Shown: one piece after another, positions 15,811 through 25,121 of the stretch
Layout: each line of letters begins with the position of its first letter
Numbering within the stretch: the stretch's first letter is position 1
Origin: SABI01 sp028532915
Lineage (GTDB): Bacteria; Spirochaetota; Spirochaetia; Sphaerochaetales; Sphaerochaetaceae
DNA length: 64,000 bases
Assembly: GCA_963677225.1 (NCBI GenBank)
Contig: OY781923.1
Location: forward strand, 2,666,001-2,730,000
Direction of reading: 5' to 3'
Notes under the pieces: model-generated
Databases searched by the model: none
What the model was told of the DNA's origin: nothing
What the model saw: the letters and a program-made list of their open reading frames with translations, nothing else
Translations under genes and position numbers: made by a program

Positions 15811-16989
15811 TTATTGAGATAAAGGGACCGAAGCACTTATGATCAGCCCGTCATTTTCCAGTTCATACCCTCTGATCGAAGCGGGAATGATCACGCTATC
15901 TCCTTTGGTACACCGAAGCTGCCGCCCTTTCCATATGAAGGTAGCCTTTCCTTCCACTACCAGTGCAAGTTCGACACTTCTGCGATCGTCTTGAACGATC
16001 GTCCCCGCATGATATATCTGATACGCGAACTCTTCCGATCCTGCTTCGATTCGCTCTACCGTATCGCCGATCTTCTTGGATGTGAGGAGAGTCGGCTCCT
16101 CGGATGTAAAACTGACGACTTTCACCAGTTCTTCCACATCGACTTTCTTGCGGGTCAGTCCGCCTCTGAGGACATTGTCAGAACAGCTCATCAGCTCTGC
16201 CGCATGTCCGTAGACATATGCATGCAAAGTTCCCGGTTTCACATGCAGAGCCTGCCCCGGTTCGAGATGGACGACATTGAGAAAGAACGGAGCACATACC
16301 ATGATATCATCATCATACAGATCAAGAGCCCGTTTTGCGATCTCGAAGGGAGAGAGGAACATCGAGGTGTTCTCTTCTTTCATCCCGGCAAGATATTCTC
16401 TGAGAGATCCGATCACTTCAAAACGTCTCTTACTGTCGAGGTTCAGCAGGGTCCTGAAGAAAGTCTCCACCGTGTCACCAGGTTCGATGATGTGCGCAGA
16501 GTCTGTCAGAAAAGAAGAAAAAGAGTCACGGATATCTTCCAGCGGTCTGAAACCCGCCATCGCGGTGACAGGAGACAATGCATAGAGAACCTCATCTTTC
16601 TGCTTATCATCTTTGTAATTGAGATCAGAAACATCGACCGTACCCCTTTTGTTCTCTTCATTTCTGTAGCCTTCCACCGCAAGATCACTCGACGGATGCA
16701 CCTGAAGAGACAGAGGCTCATTGATCGCCAGTATCTTGAACAGAAACGGCAGAGTAACTCCGAATCGTTCCAGATGGGAAGAACCGAGGATCTTTTCAGG
16801 ATCATGTTCGATATATTCCTGAAGGGAAAGGTCCTCTCCGATTATTCTGGACGGTCCCTGCGGGTGTGTACCCATCCACAGTTCAGCTTGCGGCGATGCT
16901 GATTTTTCTTTCTGAAGCAGCTGTGCTATGAAATAGGAATCTCCCCAAAGATACGGCTGGATCGTACCTCCTATTTTTCTGATATCCAT
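15811..16989 (-). CDS. manA: Mannose-6-phosphate isomerase, class I
   Basis: Interconverts mannose 6-phosphate and fructose 6-phosphate. I chose the ATG at 16989 (392 residues, MDIRKIGGTIQPYLWG) because AAAGGGAG sits just before it; an upstream ATG at 17025 would place that site inside the gene. Zinc ligands and active-site parts are present: LQVHPSSDLAVEG near residue 105 and HVKPGTLHAYVYG near 240. The C-terminal cupin part is complete. Confidence 0.92.
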   Translation of the reverse strand: MDIRKIGGTIQPYLWGDSYFIAQLLQKEKSASPQAELWMGTHPQGPSRIIGEDLSLQEYIEHDPEKILGSSHLERFGVTLPFLFKILAINEPLSLQVHPSSDLAVEGYRNEENKRGTVDVSDLNYKDDKQKDEVLYALSPVTAMAGFRPLEDIRDSFSSFLTDSAHIIEPGDTVETFFRTLLNLDSKRRFEVIGSLREYLAGMKEENTSMFLSPFEIAKRALDLYDDDIMVCAPFFLNVVHLEPGQALHVKPGTLHAYVYGHAAELMSCSDNVLRGGLTRKKVDVEELVKVVSFTSEEPTLLTSKKIGDTVERIEAGSEEFAYQIYHAGTIVQDDRRSVELALVVEGKATFIWKGRQLRCTKGDSVIIPASIRGYELENDGLIISASVPLSQ

Positions 16990-17050
16990 ATACTCTCCCT
17001 TTACATTCATTATCGACTGTATCACATCAGAGGATATTTGAGTATAGCGT

Positions 17051-17089
17051 TAAAAAAGTTCACTCTCAACACCAAGGTCGAGAGTGAAC
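17051..17089 (-). terminator. Terminator of the outer-membrane barrel operon
   Basis: Ten-base arms GTTCACTCTC and GAGAGTGAAC with a 12-base loop are followed on the minus strand by TTTTTTA. Confidence 0.9.
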
Positions 17090-17114
17090 CTGTTATTCTA
17101 TTGTTTACTGATGT

Positions 17115-18359
17115 TTAGCCGTCAATTCCCAGATTGAATCGGATACTCAGAGCATCAACCGGATTATCTCCAATATTCTCTCCGTATTCTCTCCAATAGT
17201 ATGAAGCATCAATATGGAAAAGAAGAAGATCGAATCCTGCTCCTATCGACATATACCCCTGGTTAATACCGAACCGGGCATTGAGAGCTGAAAGGAGTTT
17301 CACCTCGGCTCCTGCTCTCATATAATTCCAGAAAGCCTGATCATCGGTCTCAAGATCCTCGATCATTCCTTCTACATCAACAAGATCGACCGAAAGAACA
17401 GGTTTGATCCCCCATCCCAGCTGAGGAGCCCAGCCGAAACCGAGATCGATCGTCGCAGGCACCACAATAGTGGTCTCGCCGGAGATCGTTGCTGTGGGGG
17501 CTTCATCCTCATAGATCGGATCCTGAGATGCGAAAGCGAGTATCTCATTGACCCATGCTCCCGCTTCGCTGTAATTCTTCATCGTGTAGCTGCCGTTGAT
17601 GTTTCTCATGACTCCGCTGAGCCTGAATCCGATCGGCAGATTCACATTCACACCGACATCGATCGGTATTGCATATCCTGCGGTGAGCATATTATCTTCC
17701 AGAAGACTGTTGAGGACATCATCGTTGGTCTCGTCCATGAACGTCGAGAACAGCCCCTGTCCGCTGATCTTCTGGGTGTATGCTTTGTAGGTAGGACGTA
17801 CCGTAGCACCGATATCTACACTGACAGCATCCTCGACAAGACCGATATTGATCCCCAGGGCGACAGCCGCTGCAGCGTTGATCTCTGCTACGACGTTCGT
17901 GTCGGCACCGGTATCGAGGTTATGAAGCTGCTCCTGAAGATTCAACGAAAGAGCAAAACCGCCTCCCGCAAAACCTGTCGATACATCCGTGGTGAGCAGT
18001 TCACCCTTATCGGCAGTGATCGTATCAAGATACTTTCCGGCTGTTGCAGGTCCGGCATTTCCGTCCATTATATCCTGGATGAGGCCCGAATCGACGATGT
18101 TCTTCGCATTGAACGCTGTGACCGACACAGATGGAAGATACATCGAGAAACTCTGGGAAGCCAGATTCGCCGGGTTCATATAGATCGAATCGAGTCCGTT
18201 GGAAGTTGATATACCGCTTCCCCCCATCCCTTCGATGCGGGTACTCGTCGGTGCGAACGTCACATCATCCCAGAACAGATTCGGATATGTGTACGAGGCA
18301 AAGACCCCTGTACCTGCAAAAAGCAATACGCTGATTATAACAAATATTTTCTTAATCAT
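17115..18359 (-). CDS. Predicted outer-membrane beta-barrel protein (PorV/FadL-like fold)
   Basis: A 414-residue exported protein: signal peptide residues 1-21 (ending GVFAS), then the N-terminal pattern TRIEGMGGSGISTSNGLDSIYMNPANLA, here quoted only to show the GMGG and MNPA elements seen in PorV/FadL/TraF-like barrels. The rest alternates hydrophobic and polar residues as amphipathic strands with Gly/Asp-rich turns and no long hydrophobic helix. It ends in SIRFNLGIDG rather than an aromatic. The TAATG overlap with the lipoprotein gene shows coupled translation. The transported substrate or partner is unknown; attachment of the lipoprotein to the barrel is inferred. Confidence 0.65.
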   Translation of the reverse strand: MIKKIFVIISVLLFAGTGVFASYTYPNLFWDDVTFAPTSTRIEGMGGSGISTSNGLDSIYMNPANLASQSFSMYLPSVSVTAFNAKNIVDSGLIQDIMDGNAGPATAGKYLDTITADKGELLTTDVSTGFAGGGFALSLNLQEQLHNLDTGADTNVVAEINAAAAVALGINIGLVEDAVSVDIGATVRPTYKAYTQKISGQGLFSTFMDETNDDVLNSLLEDNMLTAGYAIPIDVGVNVNLPIGFRLSGVMRNINGSYTMKNYSEAGAWVNEILAFASQDPIYEDEAPTATISGETTIVVPATIDLGFGWAPQLGWGIKPVLSVDLVDVEGMIEDLETDDQAFWNYMRAGAEVKLLSALNARFGINQGYMSIGAGFDLLLFHIDASYYWREYGENIGDNPVDALSIRFNLGIDG

Positions 18360-19552
18360 TATTCATCACCTCCGGTAAAATCTTCGACGAACTCTTCAAG
18401 CAGACCTGTAATGAACTCATTATCTTCGATGGCACCCGAGATTGCCAGCAGTGTAGGAAGAATGTCTTCATTGGCAGAATCATTCATGAATGAATCAAAA
18501 GTCGATCCCCACTGATCGTACATGGTCTCATCAATGAACCACCAGTTAGTATCAGTATCTGACGGCATCTCCGTATTACCACCGACAATAAAGTATTGAT
18601 AGACTAAATTCAAAATTGTAACGAAATCAGTAGGAGGATATGTTGGTGCGATCCCATCTTTTACCGTCTCAGGAATAAGTGCATCGTTACTTGAGATTAT
18701 CACACTGGAGGCATAGGTGATCAGATCGCTCAGTTTCATATCTCCGACGCTCAATGATCCGAGTGTATCCTCGTACGTACTGCGCAGAACAGCATAGTCT
18801 CCTACAATATCCTTCAGTTCGGCTGATGTAACTGTTCCATTGCCGTCTTCATCGATCACGTTGAAGTACATGTTGAAAACAGGAACTGCATAACCGAGCA
18901 CCTCTTCCATGTCGAACAGCGGGTCCGATACTCCTCGGGTGGCACTTCTTTCTTCGAACATACCTGCAAGCAGATCCGTGATGGCTGTCGTGACATCGAT
19001 ATCTCCGACGGGAGAGACCTTCTTCATGAACTCGATGACGAGCTGTGCCTCTTCGACGAAGGCGGCTTTCTCTTCATCTGTAGGATCTGCAGGAAGTGCA
19101 GCCTTCTTATCTTTTAGGTTCTTGAGAAGGATGGCAGCGGCAAGGTCACCTTTATCCTCGATATCGAGTGTTCCTTCCTCCAGCCCCAGTTCATCTTCAA
19201 GATCTTCCATGACGCCTTTAACATCGGAGGGAATCTCACTGGGGGTGACAGGTTCTTCAAGAAGCTCCTTCGCCGCATCAGTCTCCCCTTCCGATTCCAG
19301 AATCGCTTCGACGGAATCTTTGACATCCTCTATCTGTTCGGGAGTGACAGGGTCGGTAGTAGTTCCTCCCAGAGTCTCTTCCAGAGCATCGATGTTCTCG
19401 GTCGGGACTGTCACCACACCGCCGTCAAGATAGACGTTCGATCCGGTCTGTCCCATAAAATCACTTATTGACTGGAATATATCTCCTTCACACGAAACAA
19501 ACGTGACTGCCACGATGACAGCGATGCTTATCAGCAATATTCGTTTTTTCAT
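18359..19552 (-). CDS. Exported lipoprotein with one EF-hand
   Basis: A 397-residue acidic lipoprotein. The signal peptide ends in a lipobox-like VTFVSC with the acylated cysteine at about residue 20. The next 170 residues are Glu/Asp/Thr-rich and helical. Around residue 225 there is a canonical calcium loop, DEDGNGTVTSAE, with D1, D3, N5, T7, T9 and E12 in the right places. The C-terminal half is hydrophobic-helical and not recognised. It starts behind GAGGAGG and is the first gene of a two-gene operon with the barrel protein, which suggests a calcium-responsive surface complex; that role is inferred. Confidence 0.65.
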   Translation of the reverse strand: MKKRILLISIAVIVAVTFVSCEGDIFQSISDFMGQTGSNVYLDGGVVTVPTENIDALEETLGGTTTDPVTPEQIEDVKDSVEAILESEGETDAAKELLEEPVTPSEIPSDVKGVMEDLEDELGLEEGTLDIEDKGDLAAAILLKNLKDKKAALPADPTDEEKAAFVEEAQLVIEFMKKVSPVGDIDVTTAITDLLAGMFEERSATRGVSDPLFDMEEVLGYAVPVFNMYFNVIDEDGNGTVTSAELKDIVGDYAVLRSTYEDTLGSLSVGDMKLSDLITYASSVIISSNDALIPETVKDGIAPTYPPTDFVTILNLVYQYFIVGGNTEMPSDTDTNWWFIDETMYDQWGSTFDSFMNDSANEDILPTLLAISGAIEDNEFITGLLEEFVEDFTGGDE

Positions 19553-19718
19553 AGATTTTCCTCCTCTATGACGGATATATTACCTTATCCGCTTTTCATT
19601 GTATGATAGAAAGAATCACAAAAATATCTTCATATTGTCATGGTTCATGCACTTTTTCTTCCTATAACATAATACTATAACACTTTAATCACAAGGATGT
19701 GACAACTTTTTCATCTTA

Positions 19719-19794
19719 TTGACACAATTTTCATGAAATGATATCAAAACCAGTAATGATTCTCAATATAAATATAAAGGAAATATAGTATAAT
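19719..19794 (+). promoter_or_regulatory. Control region of the DUF454-PerR operon
   Basis: TTGACA (19719-19724) and TATCAA are spaced by 17 bases; closer to the gene a perfect TATAAT (19789-19794) lies ten bases before the GTG start. Between them, AATGATTCTCA (19755-19765) read on the minus strand matches the Fur-box core TGATAATCATT in 10 of 11 bases. Autoregulation by the Fur-family gene in this operon is plausible. Confidence 0.4.
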
Positions 19795-19804
19795 TAAAAA
19801 AGTA

Positions 19805-20230
19805 GTGAAATATTATCTGCTGACAGCAATCGCCTTCATCTCATTGGCTCTGGGACTCATAGGAATAGTCCTTCCGGTACTTCCGACTACTCCCTTTGTG
19901 CTTCTTTCAGCAGGAATCTTCTCGGTCAGCAGCCCTGAACGGGCCAGAAAACTTGAAAACAGCAGGATATTCGGATCGTATCTTCGTCATTGGAGAACCC
20001 GGCAGGGCGTTCCTCTTCGGGTAAAGGTAAGAGCGATCATCGTATTATGGGCCGGCCTGATCCTTTCAATGATTCTCGCACAATCAAAGATAGTTTCGAT
20101 TATCCTGCCGATAATCGGAATATCTGTTACACTGCATTTAGTATTGATAAAAACTTTCAAGGAGGAACAACCGGATGAGATTCTCGAGACAGAGACAACA
20201 GATTCTCAGGACATTACAGGAATTTCCTGA
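19805..20230 (+). CDS. YbaN/DUF454-family inner-membrane protein
   Basis: A 141-residue protein with the DUF454 N-terminus (GLIGIVLPVLPTTPFVLLSAG) and two further hydrophobic helices at about residues 80-115. The start is a GTG; family alignment from memory supports it, and there is no Shine-Dalgarno within 20 bases, so it may be read from a leaderless message. Function is unknown. Its end overlaps the PerR-like gene by 56 bases, so the two are expressed together. Confidence 0.8.
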   Translation: MKYYLLTAIAFISLALGLIGIVLPVLPTTPFVLLSAGIFSVSSPERARKLENSRIFGSYLRHWRTRQGVPLRVKVRAIIVLWAGLILSMILAQSKIVSIILPIIGISVTLHLVLIKTFKEEQPDEILETETTDSQDITGIS

Positions 20231-20570
20231 GCACCCGACCGCAGAACAGGTATTCGAGAAGGTTCGCACACAGATCCCTTCGATATCTCTGGGAACGGTA
20301 TATAGAAATCTCGGTATGCTCGTAGAACAGAATGTCATACGTAAATTCGTTTCTCCGGGAGAATCGAGTGTCCGGTATGACGGAAGAAATGATGAACACT
20401 CCCATCTGGTCTGTGAAGTCTGTCACAAAGTGTTCGATATAGATGTTTCGACATTCAGTCAACTGGACGAGGCCCTCGAACACGATACCGGGTTCTCGGT
20501 GAAAGAACACGATATCGTATTGAGAGGAATCTGCAGAGAGTGCAGAGAAGAGAAGAAAATCAATCGTTGA
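20175..20570 (+). CDS. perR: Fur-family regulator, PerR-like
   Basis: A 131-residue metal-dependent repressor. The winged helix includes TAEQVFEKVRTQIPSISLGT and VYRNLGMLVEQ. The structural zinc cysteines are CEVC and CREC. The regulatory metal site fits PerR: HPT early, the HSH pair in NDEHSHLVC, and an Asp (VFDID) where Fur proteins usually have Glu. It would derepress oxygen-defence genes when peroxide oxidises its iron-bound histidine. AAGGAGG precedes the ATG inside the DUF454 gene. The PerR/Fur distinction is from those residues only. Confidence 0.85.
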   Translation: MRFSRQRQQILRTLQEFPEHPTAEQVFEKVRTQIPSISLGTVYRNLGMLVEQNVIRKFVSPGESSVRYDGRNDEHSHLVCEVCHKVFDIDVSTFSQLDEALEHDTGFSVKEHDIVLRGICRECREEKKINR

Positions 20571-22497
20571 AAAAGAGGTTTTTCACTGCTTCGATATTCA
20601 GCGTATCATGATTCTTATGGCCGTACATCTCATCGATTCTCTTCTCATAGAATTCAATGACTTTATAACGGACGACCTTCATCGTCGAATTGACCAGTTT
20701 GTCAGCTTCGCTGAACGGTTTCTCGAGAATCGCAAAGGTTGAAGGCATCCATTGAAGCGGAATGCTCTTCTTTGCTTCCTCTTCATAACTTCTGAGAATC
20801 TCCATGATCCGTTCGTAGGCTTTTTCTGGAGTATCGAGACCCTCTTCTCTGATCAAAGCGGCGACTCTGTCTTCCTGAAGTGTGACCAGAGCGCTTGTGT
20901 AGGCCCTATGATCATTGTAGACGAGGATCTGATTGACGATATCCGTGTTATTGATGATCACTTCTTCGATCTCTTCCGGAGAGTATTTCTCTCCGTCCTT
21001 CGCGATAAGAAGAGCTTTGGCCCTTCCTGTCACGACAAGGAAACCATCCTCATCCATGTAACCGAGATCTCCGGTGAACAACCAGGTCTCACCATCGATC
21101 TTCTTCAAGACTTCCTCGGTAGCTGCAGGGTTCTTGAAGTAGCCTTTCATGACATTATCACCTTTTATGGCGATCTCTCCGCGTTCAAAGACCTCGGCCT
21201 CTTCAGTATCGCTCTTCATGATTCTGCATTCCACTGAAGGAGCGATAACGCCGCTTGTACCGAATTTGTATTTGGAAGGGCTGTTACTGCTGATGATCGG
21301 AGCGGCCTCTGTCAGTCCGTACCCCTGATAAACCGGTGTTCCTATCGCAGCGAAGAAGTGCTGCTGACGGGCTTCAAGCAGCGCTCCTCCACCGACACAG
21401 TAGAGCATTCTCGAACCGAACACTTTTCTCAATGAAGGAAATACCAGCATTGAAGCAATCTTGTAAGGGATGAAGGTTTTGAATCTCACCCAGGCGGAAG
21501 GACGGTGGAACCCGTCCCCGTTGCGTTTGATTCCCGCCTCGAGACCTCTCTCGAAGATTCCGTTGATGAATTTGCCTTTTGCCAGCACTCCCTGTTTCAT
21601 CTTCTTCATAAAGTTTCCGCTTATGGAAGGGACTGTCATCAGATAATAGGGATTCACTTCCACAAGATTCTTCGGGAAGTTCCTGATGATGGCCGCATTG
21701 GAACCTCTGGCATCGACAAAATGGAGGGTTATTCCTCTGAGCATTGATGTATAGATACCTACTGTATGTGCAAAAGCGTGGTCAACAGGAAGAACTACGA
21801 GTGTTTCAAACACTTCATCAGGAAGGATGAACAGCTCGACCGCATCATGTGAATTGGTCCAGTAATTCAGATGAGTGAGCATGATTCCTTTCGGATTCCC
21901 CGTAGTTCCTGAGGTGTAGCAGATATTGATCGTGTCATCTTCGCGGATAGTCTTTTCGATATCTTCGACCACAGAAGGATTTTCCGAAAGAGCTTTCTTT
22001 CCCAGATCTATGAGAGTACTCCAGCAATAGAAATTCTCACCTTCTTTCCAGTCGAATTTCTCAATATATTTTTCCAGTCTCTGATCGATCTCGTCAAGAT
22101 AGTAGAGTACCGGAAGATCTCCCTCCATAAATTCGAAAGACCGGCATATATTATCCAGCGTATTGCTGCTGGCGATGATTCCTACAGCTTCACTGTGAGT
22201 GAGGCGGAAAGCTATTTCCTCCGGAGCAAGCTTGATGGAGAGAGGAACGGAAACCGAACGGTGTTTGATCACCCCCATTTCGGCGATCACCCATTCAGGG
22301 CGCCCTTCGGCTAACAATCCGAATGCTGACTGATTTTTCACATTATTCTGAGCGAGAGCGGCACACACATAATCCGACTGTTCGTCGACCAATGAATAGG
22401 AATACTCTATCCATCCTGAATCACCCTTTTTTGTTGCATAGGCTCGTTGTGGAAATCGTGCTGCCGCATCATGCAGCATATTCACAATTGTTCGCAT
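20560..22497 (-). CDS. AMP-forming long-chain acyl-CoA synthetase
   Basis: A 645-residue ligase starting at ATG 22497, eight bases after AAGGAGAG; the in-frame ATG 75 bases upstream adds a segment with no homology signal. The ATP motif is CYTSGTTGNPKGIMLTH, then QGYGLTEAAPIISSNS and the hinge/C-terminal motif TGDLGYMDEDGFLVVTGRAK. These are the marks of fatty acyl-CoA ligases, which activate a fatty acid with ATP and CoA. It may serve lipid uptake and remodelling. Its last 11 bases overlap the end of the convergent perR-like gene. Confidence 0.9.
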   Translation of the reverse strand: MRTIVNMLHDAAARFPQRAYATKKGDSGWIEYSYSLVDEQSDYVCAALAQNNVKNQSAFGLLAEGRPEWVIAEMGVIKHRSVSVPLSIKLAPEEIAFRLTHSEAVGIIASSNTLDNICRSFEFMEGDLPVLYYLDEIDQRLEKYIEKFDWKEGENFYCWSTLIDLGKKALSENPSVVEDIEKTIREDDTINICYTSGTTGNPKGIMLTHLNYWTNSHDAVELFILPDEVFETLVVLPVDHAFAHTVGIYTSMLRGITLHFVDARGSNAAIIRNFPKNLVEVNPYYLMTVPSISGNFMKKMKQGVLAKGKFINGIFERGLEAGIKRNGDGFHRPSAWVRFKTFIPYKIASMLVFPSLRKVFGSRMLYCVGGGALLEARQQHFFAAIGTPVYQGYGLTEAAPIISSNSPSKYKFGTSGVIAPSVECRIMKSDTEEAEVFERGEIAIKGDNVMKGYFKNPAATEEVLKKIDGETWLFTGDLGYMDEDGFLVVTGRAKALLIAKDGEKYSPEEIEEVIINNTDIVNQILVYNDHRAYTSALVTLQEDRVAALIREEGLDTPEKAYERIMEILRSYEEEAKKSIPLQWMPSTFAILEKPFSEADKLVNSTMKVVRYKVIEFYEKRIDEMYGHKNHDTLNIEAVKNLFFND

Positions 22498-22614
22498 GAG
22501 AACTCTCCTTACTTTTCCAAATAAATATGGGACATATGTGAATAATAATAACACAAAACAAGTGACTGTCAAAATACGTTAGGGAGTTTTTAAGCGATTA
22601 TCGCATTATTTTTT

Positions 22615-23361
22615 CTACATAATCACCTTCGACTGGTTTCTGGTATTGAACGTCATTGTAAAATTGAAGATATTTCCATCGTATACAGCATAATTGATAG
22701 CCACCGGTCTGTCAGGGTCGACGAGTGCGACACTCTTCATCCACAGATGGGCACTCCCCGGCTTCGTTCTAAGCAGTTGAGAAGTGTAGGAATCTGGAAT
22801 GACAGCCGAGAAGGAACGCTGGACCGTCGTAATCTCTTTTCCTTCCACATCCTTGTACATCTCCAATAAGGTGGAGTAAGCAAGCTTTTCTTTGTCTATC
22901 TTCTTTGCAGTGGATGTCAGCAGGAACAGATTCATCACGGCATAGGGAATATCTCTGACCGATCGAACGACATGGATCCGTGAGATCGTCTCTCCCGACT
23001 CCTGAGATAGTTTAAACTGCGGAAGCATATTCCTCACGAGGTCACTGTCTGATGGATATTCGATGTAGGTAAGGATCTTGTTGAAGATCTTGTTCTTCTT
23101 TTCCGTCTCATTCTCTCCGAAATCGATGGCAAAACTGTCATTGTACTGCTTCACCTGACGGACGAAGGTCCCTTTTCCCCGTATTCTTATGATCAGACCC
23201 GTCTGCGTCAGTTCATCCAACGCCCGGCGGATAGTGATCCTGCTGACTTTATAGATACTGCATAATTCCAGCTCTGTAGGAATCATCGAATTTTCCGGCC
23301 ATAATCCTGAAATGATCTTGCTCTGAATATCTGTCAAGACCGCCTGATACTTAAGCTTCAT
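22615..23361 (-). CDS. GntR-family regulator with UTRA ligand domain
   Basis: ATG 23361 (248 residues) is preferred, with AGGGA nine bases upstream; GTG 23376 is the alternative. Residues 5-72 are the GntR winged helix (SMIPTELELCSIYKVSRITI, RRALDELTQTGLI, RGKGTFV). The remainder is a UTRA-type effector domain (HVVRSVRDIPYAV, LWMKSVALVDPDRPVAINYA). Its gene lies 158 bases downstream of tagaturonate epimerase on the same strand, so hexuronate use is its probable target. A long palindrome lies directly before it. Confidence 0.85.
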   Translation of the reverse strand: MKLKYQAVLTDIQSKIISGLWPENSMIPTELELCSIYKVSRITIRRALDELTQTGLIIRIRGKGTFVRQVKQYNDSFAIDFGENETEKKNKIFNKILTYIEYPSDSDLVRNMLPQFKLSQESGETISRIHVVRSVRDIPYAVMNLFLLTSTAKKIDKEKLAYSTLLEMYKDVEGKEITTVQRSFSAVIPDSYTSQLLRTKPGSAHLWMKSVALVDPDRPVAINYAVYDGNIFNFTMTFNTRNQSKVIM

Positions 23362-23415
23362 ATTACTGTCCCTCACATGCTGGATTTAATACTTATCATG
23401 GGTCATATACCGAAA

Positions 23416-23440
23416 CATACTCATTTAGAAAATGAGTATG
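23416..23440. promoter_or_regulatory. Perfect 11-3-11 palindrome between uxaE and the GntR gene
   Basis: CATACTCATTT and AAATGAGTATG flank a three-base centre. On the plus strand CTTTTATTTTTT follows, which looks like a terminator, but no plus-strand gene is nearby. On the minus strand it lies 55 bases before the GntR start, so an autoregulatory operator is the alternative. Confidence 0.5.
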
Positions 23441-23519
23441 CTTTTATTTTTTGAATATATCACAACTGCACATAGTATATCATAATCTGACATGTAAAGG
23501 GAGACAAATTAGATACATT

Positions 23520-25004
23520 TCAATTTTGGCAATGACGGTACAGCTGATGAAGATGCCTGCCGATATGCCTGAACAGAAGCTCACTGTAGAGCTGCTCATA
23601 GGTATTCCACAGTGCATACAGAGCATCTTTGAACACGAAAGAGCCATTTTCATCCTTTTTGTTGAGAATCGGGCCGTAGGTGATATGGATAAGCTGACGG
23701 CTGTCGTTATGTTCGAACAGTTTGACCAGCTGCTGGTCATCAAGAGTATCAACCGGAGGAATTCTTGTGATATCGGTAGTCACATGATAGTACTTTGTCA
23801 CTTCATCAAATGCAGTCAATGCAAATGCGTGAATCTTGCGGTAGAAGGCAGGATCTTTCATCGCGACCAGTTTCATTGCTTCCAGGTAATTCGTCCCTGC
23901 CGTCTTCACATGGAAGTTTCCCCGTGTGATTCTGCCGAAGATTTCGAAGATCCTGAACTTGTCACTGCCTGAATGCAGAGAAAGCTTATAGGAAAAATGG
24001 CGCGCGATCGCGGCATGAACTTTCAACTCTCTCTCGAACTGGTCCGTATCTCCGATATAATCGACCCCTTTCTGGAATTCCCCGCAAAAGCGTGGAGCGA
24101 GAGTCGCAAACTTCACCTTTCTTGCAATCAGCTCATTTGCAATGAAAAAATGTTCGGCAGGTGTCGTCGGAGTACTCGTCTCATCGATAGAGATCTCGAA
24201 ATCAGCATCATACGAGCCGGTGATAAAGAATTTGTCATAGATGAAAGATGCAAACTCAAGGACATCTTTATAAGTCATCACCATCCTCTTGAACTCTTCT
24301 TCACTGAAAGAAACCGTCAACCCTTCACCGATATCGAAGTCCTTGTTCAGATATTTCTGTTCGAGCTCATCAAACCTGATATATGTTCTGTCGAGTTCGT
24401 CCTTATTCATCAGCTCGAACTCATTGTGCATATGTTCACTGCAATCGAGGGTGATCATAGAGAACCCAAGAGAAAGGGCCGTCTCTACTTCCTTTTCAGT
24501 CTTAAGATGATCTCCATCTGCTCCGTAGCCTTTCTTGTAGCCTTCCTGAAAGACTGCAAAAGTCGCGGCATCCAGAACATCTTCGAATGTTCTGTTGGTA
24601 AGAGTCAATTCCCTGACCGACTGCTGGGCGAGAACAGGATATGCATCATATTTTTCGAATACCCGGATATGACCGGGTCCTGCGATACCGAGGCGGTCAC
24701 CGACTCCTATCGTTCTTGCCGCAGAAAGGACTTTCTTCGGAGCTGTGAAAGGAAATAAAGCACGAAGGACCTTCGCATTCTCATGGTTCAATTCACCTAT
24801 GACAACCTCAGTTCCTTCTATGACGATCTTTTCTCCGACCAGATTGACTGAAGGTCCGGCACTCACAATGACCTTACCTTCTTTGCTTTTAGCGATAAAG
24901 AGAGTCGTCTTTTTGATTGTGTGAACAGACAGCGGATAGACGCCATAAGACACAGGGTCAGCCTTAGAGTGAAGCAGCGGAATAAATTCTTTAAAATCTT
25001 TCAT
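23520..25004 (-). CDS. uxaE: Tagaturonate epimerase
   Basis: A 494-residue soluble enzyme that I match to the UxaE family described from Thermotoga, which converts tagaturonate to fructuronate in galacturonate breakdown. Supporting segments are VGDRLGIAGPGHIRVFEKY, GYGADGDHLKT (candidate metal/substrate residues Asp and His), TLAPRFCGEFQKGVDYIGD and SLHSGSDKFRIFEIFGR. GGGAG precedes the ATG. No other hexuronate gene lies in the window. The family call is by memory of motifs; a profile search would settle it. Confidence 0.75.
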   Translation of the reverse strand: MKDFKEFIPLLHSKADPVSYGVYPLSVHTIKKTTLFIAKSKEGKVIVSAGPSVNLVGEKIVIEGTEVVIGELNHENAKVLRALFPFTAPKKVLSAARTIGVGDRLGIAGPGHIRVFEKYDAYPVLAQQSVRELTLTNRTFEDVLDAATFAVFQEGYKKGYGADGDHLKTEKEVETALSLGFSMITLDCSEHMHNEFELMNKDELDRTYIRFDELEQKYLNKDFDIGEGLTVSFSEEEFKRMVMTYKDVLEFASFIYDKFFITGSYDADFEISIDETSTPTTPAEHFFIANELIARKVKFATLAPRFCGEFQKGVDYIGDTDQFERELKVHAAIARHFSYKLSLHSGSDKFRIFEIFGRITRGNFHVKTAGTNYLEAMKLVAMKDPAFYRKIHAFALTAFDEVTKYYHVTTDITRIPPVDTLDDQQLVKLFEHNDSRQLIHITYGPILNKKDENGSFVFKDALYALWNTYEQLYSELLFRHIGRHLHQLYRHCQN

Positions 25005-25121
25005 TTGTTCTCCCTTCTATATCATAATTTACATACATACCTTAAAAAGTTCTGAGATTTTTCTTGAGAATCGATCTTCTCACCTGTTCTCACATTTGCT
25101 CTTTATGATTATATAGCACAT

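Noticed and set aside
24289..24510. Serine-rich frame on the plus strand in uxaE
   Set aside because: Antisense shadow of the epimerase gene.
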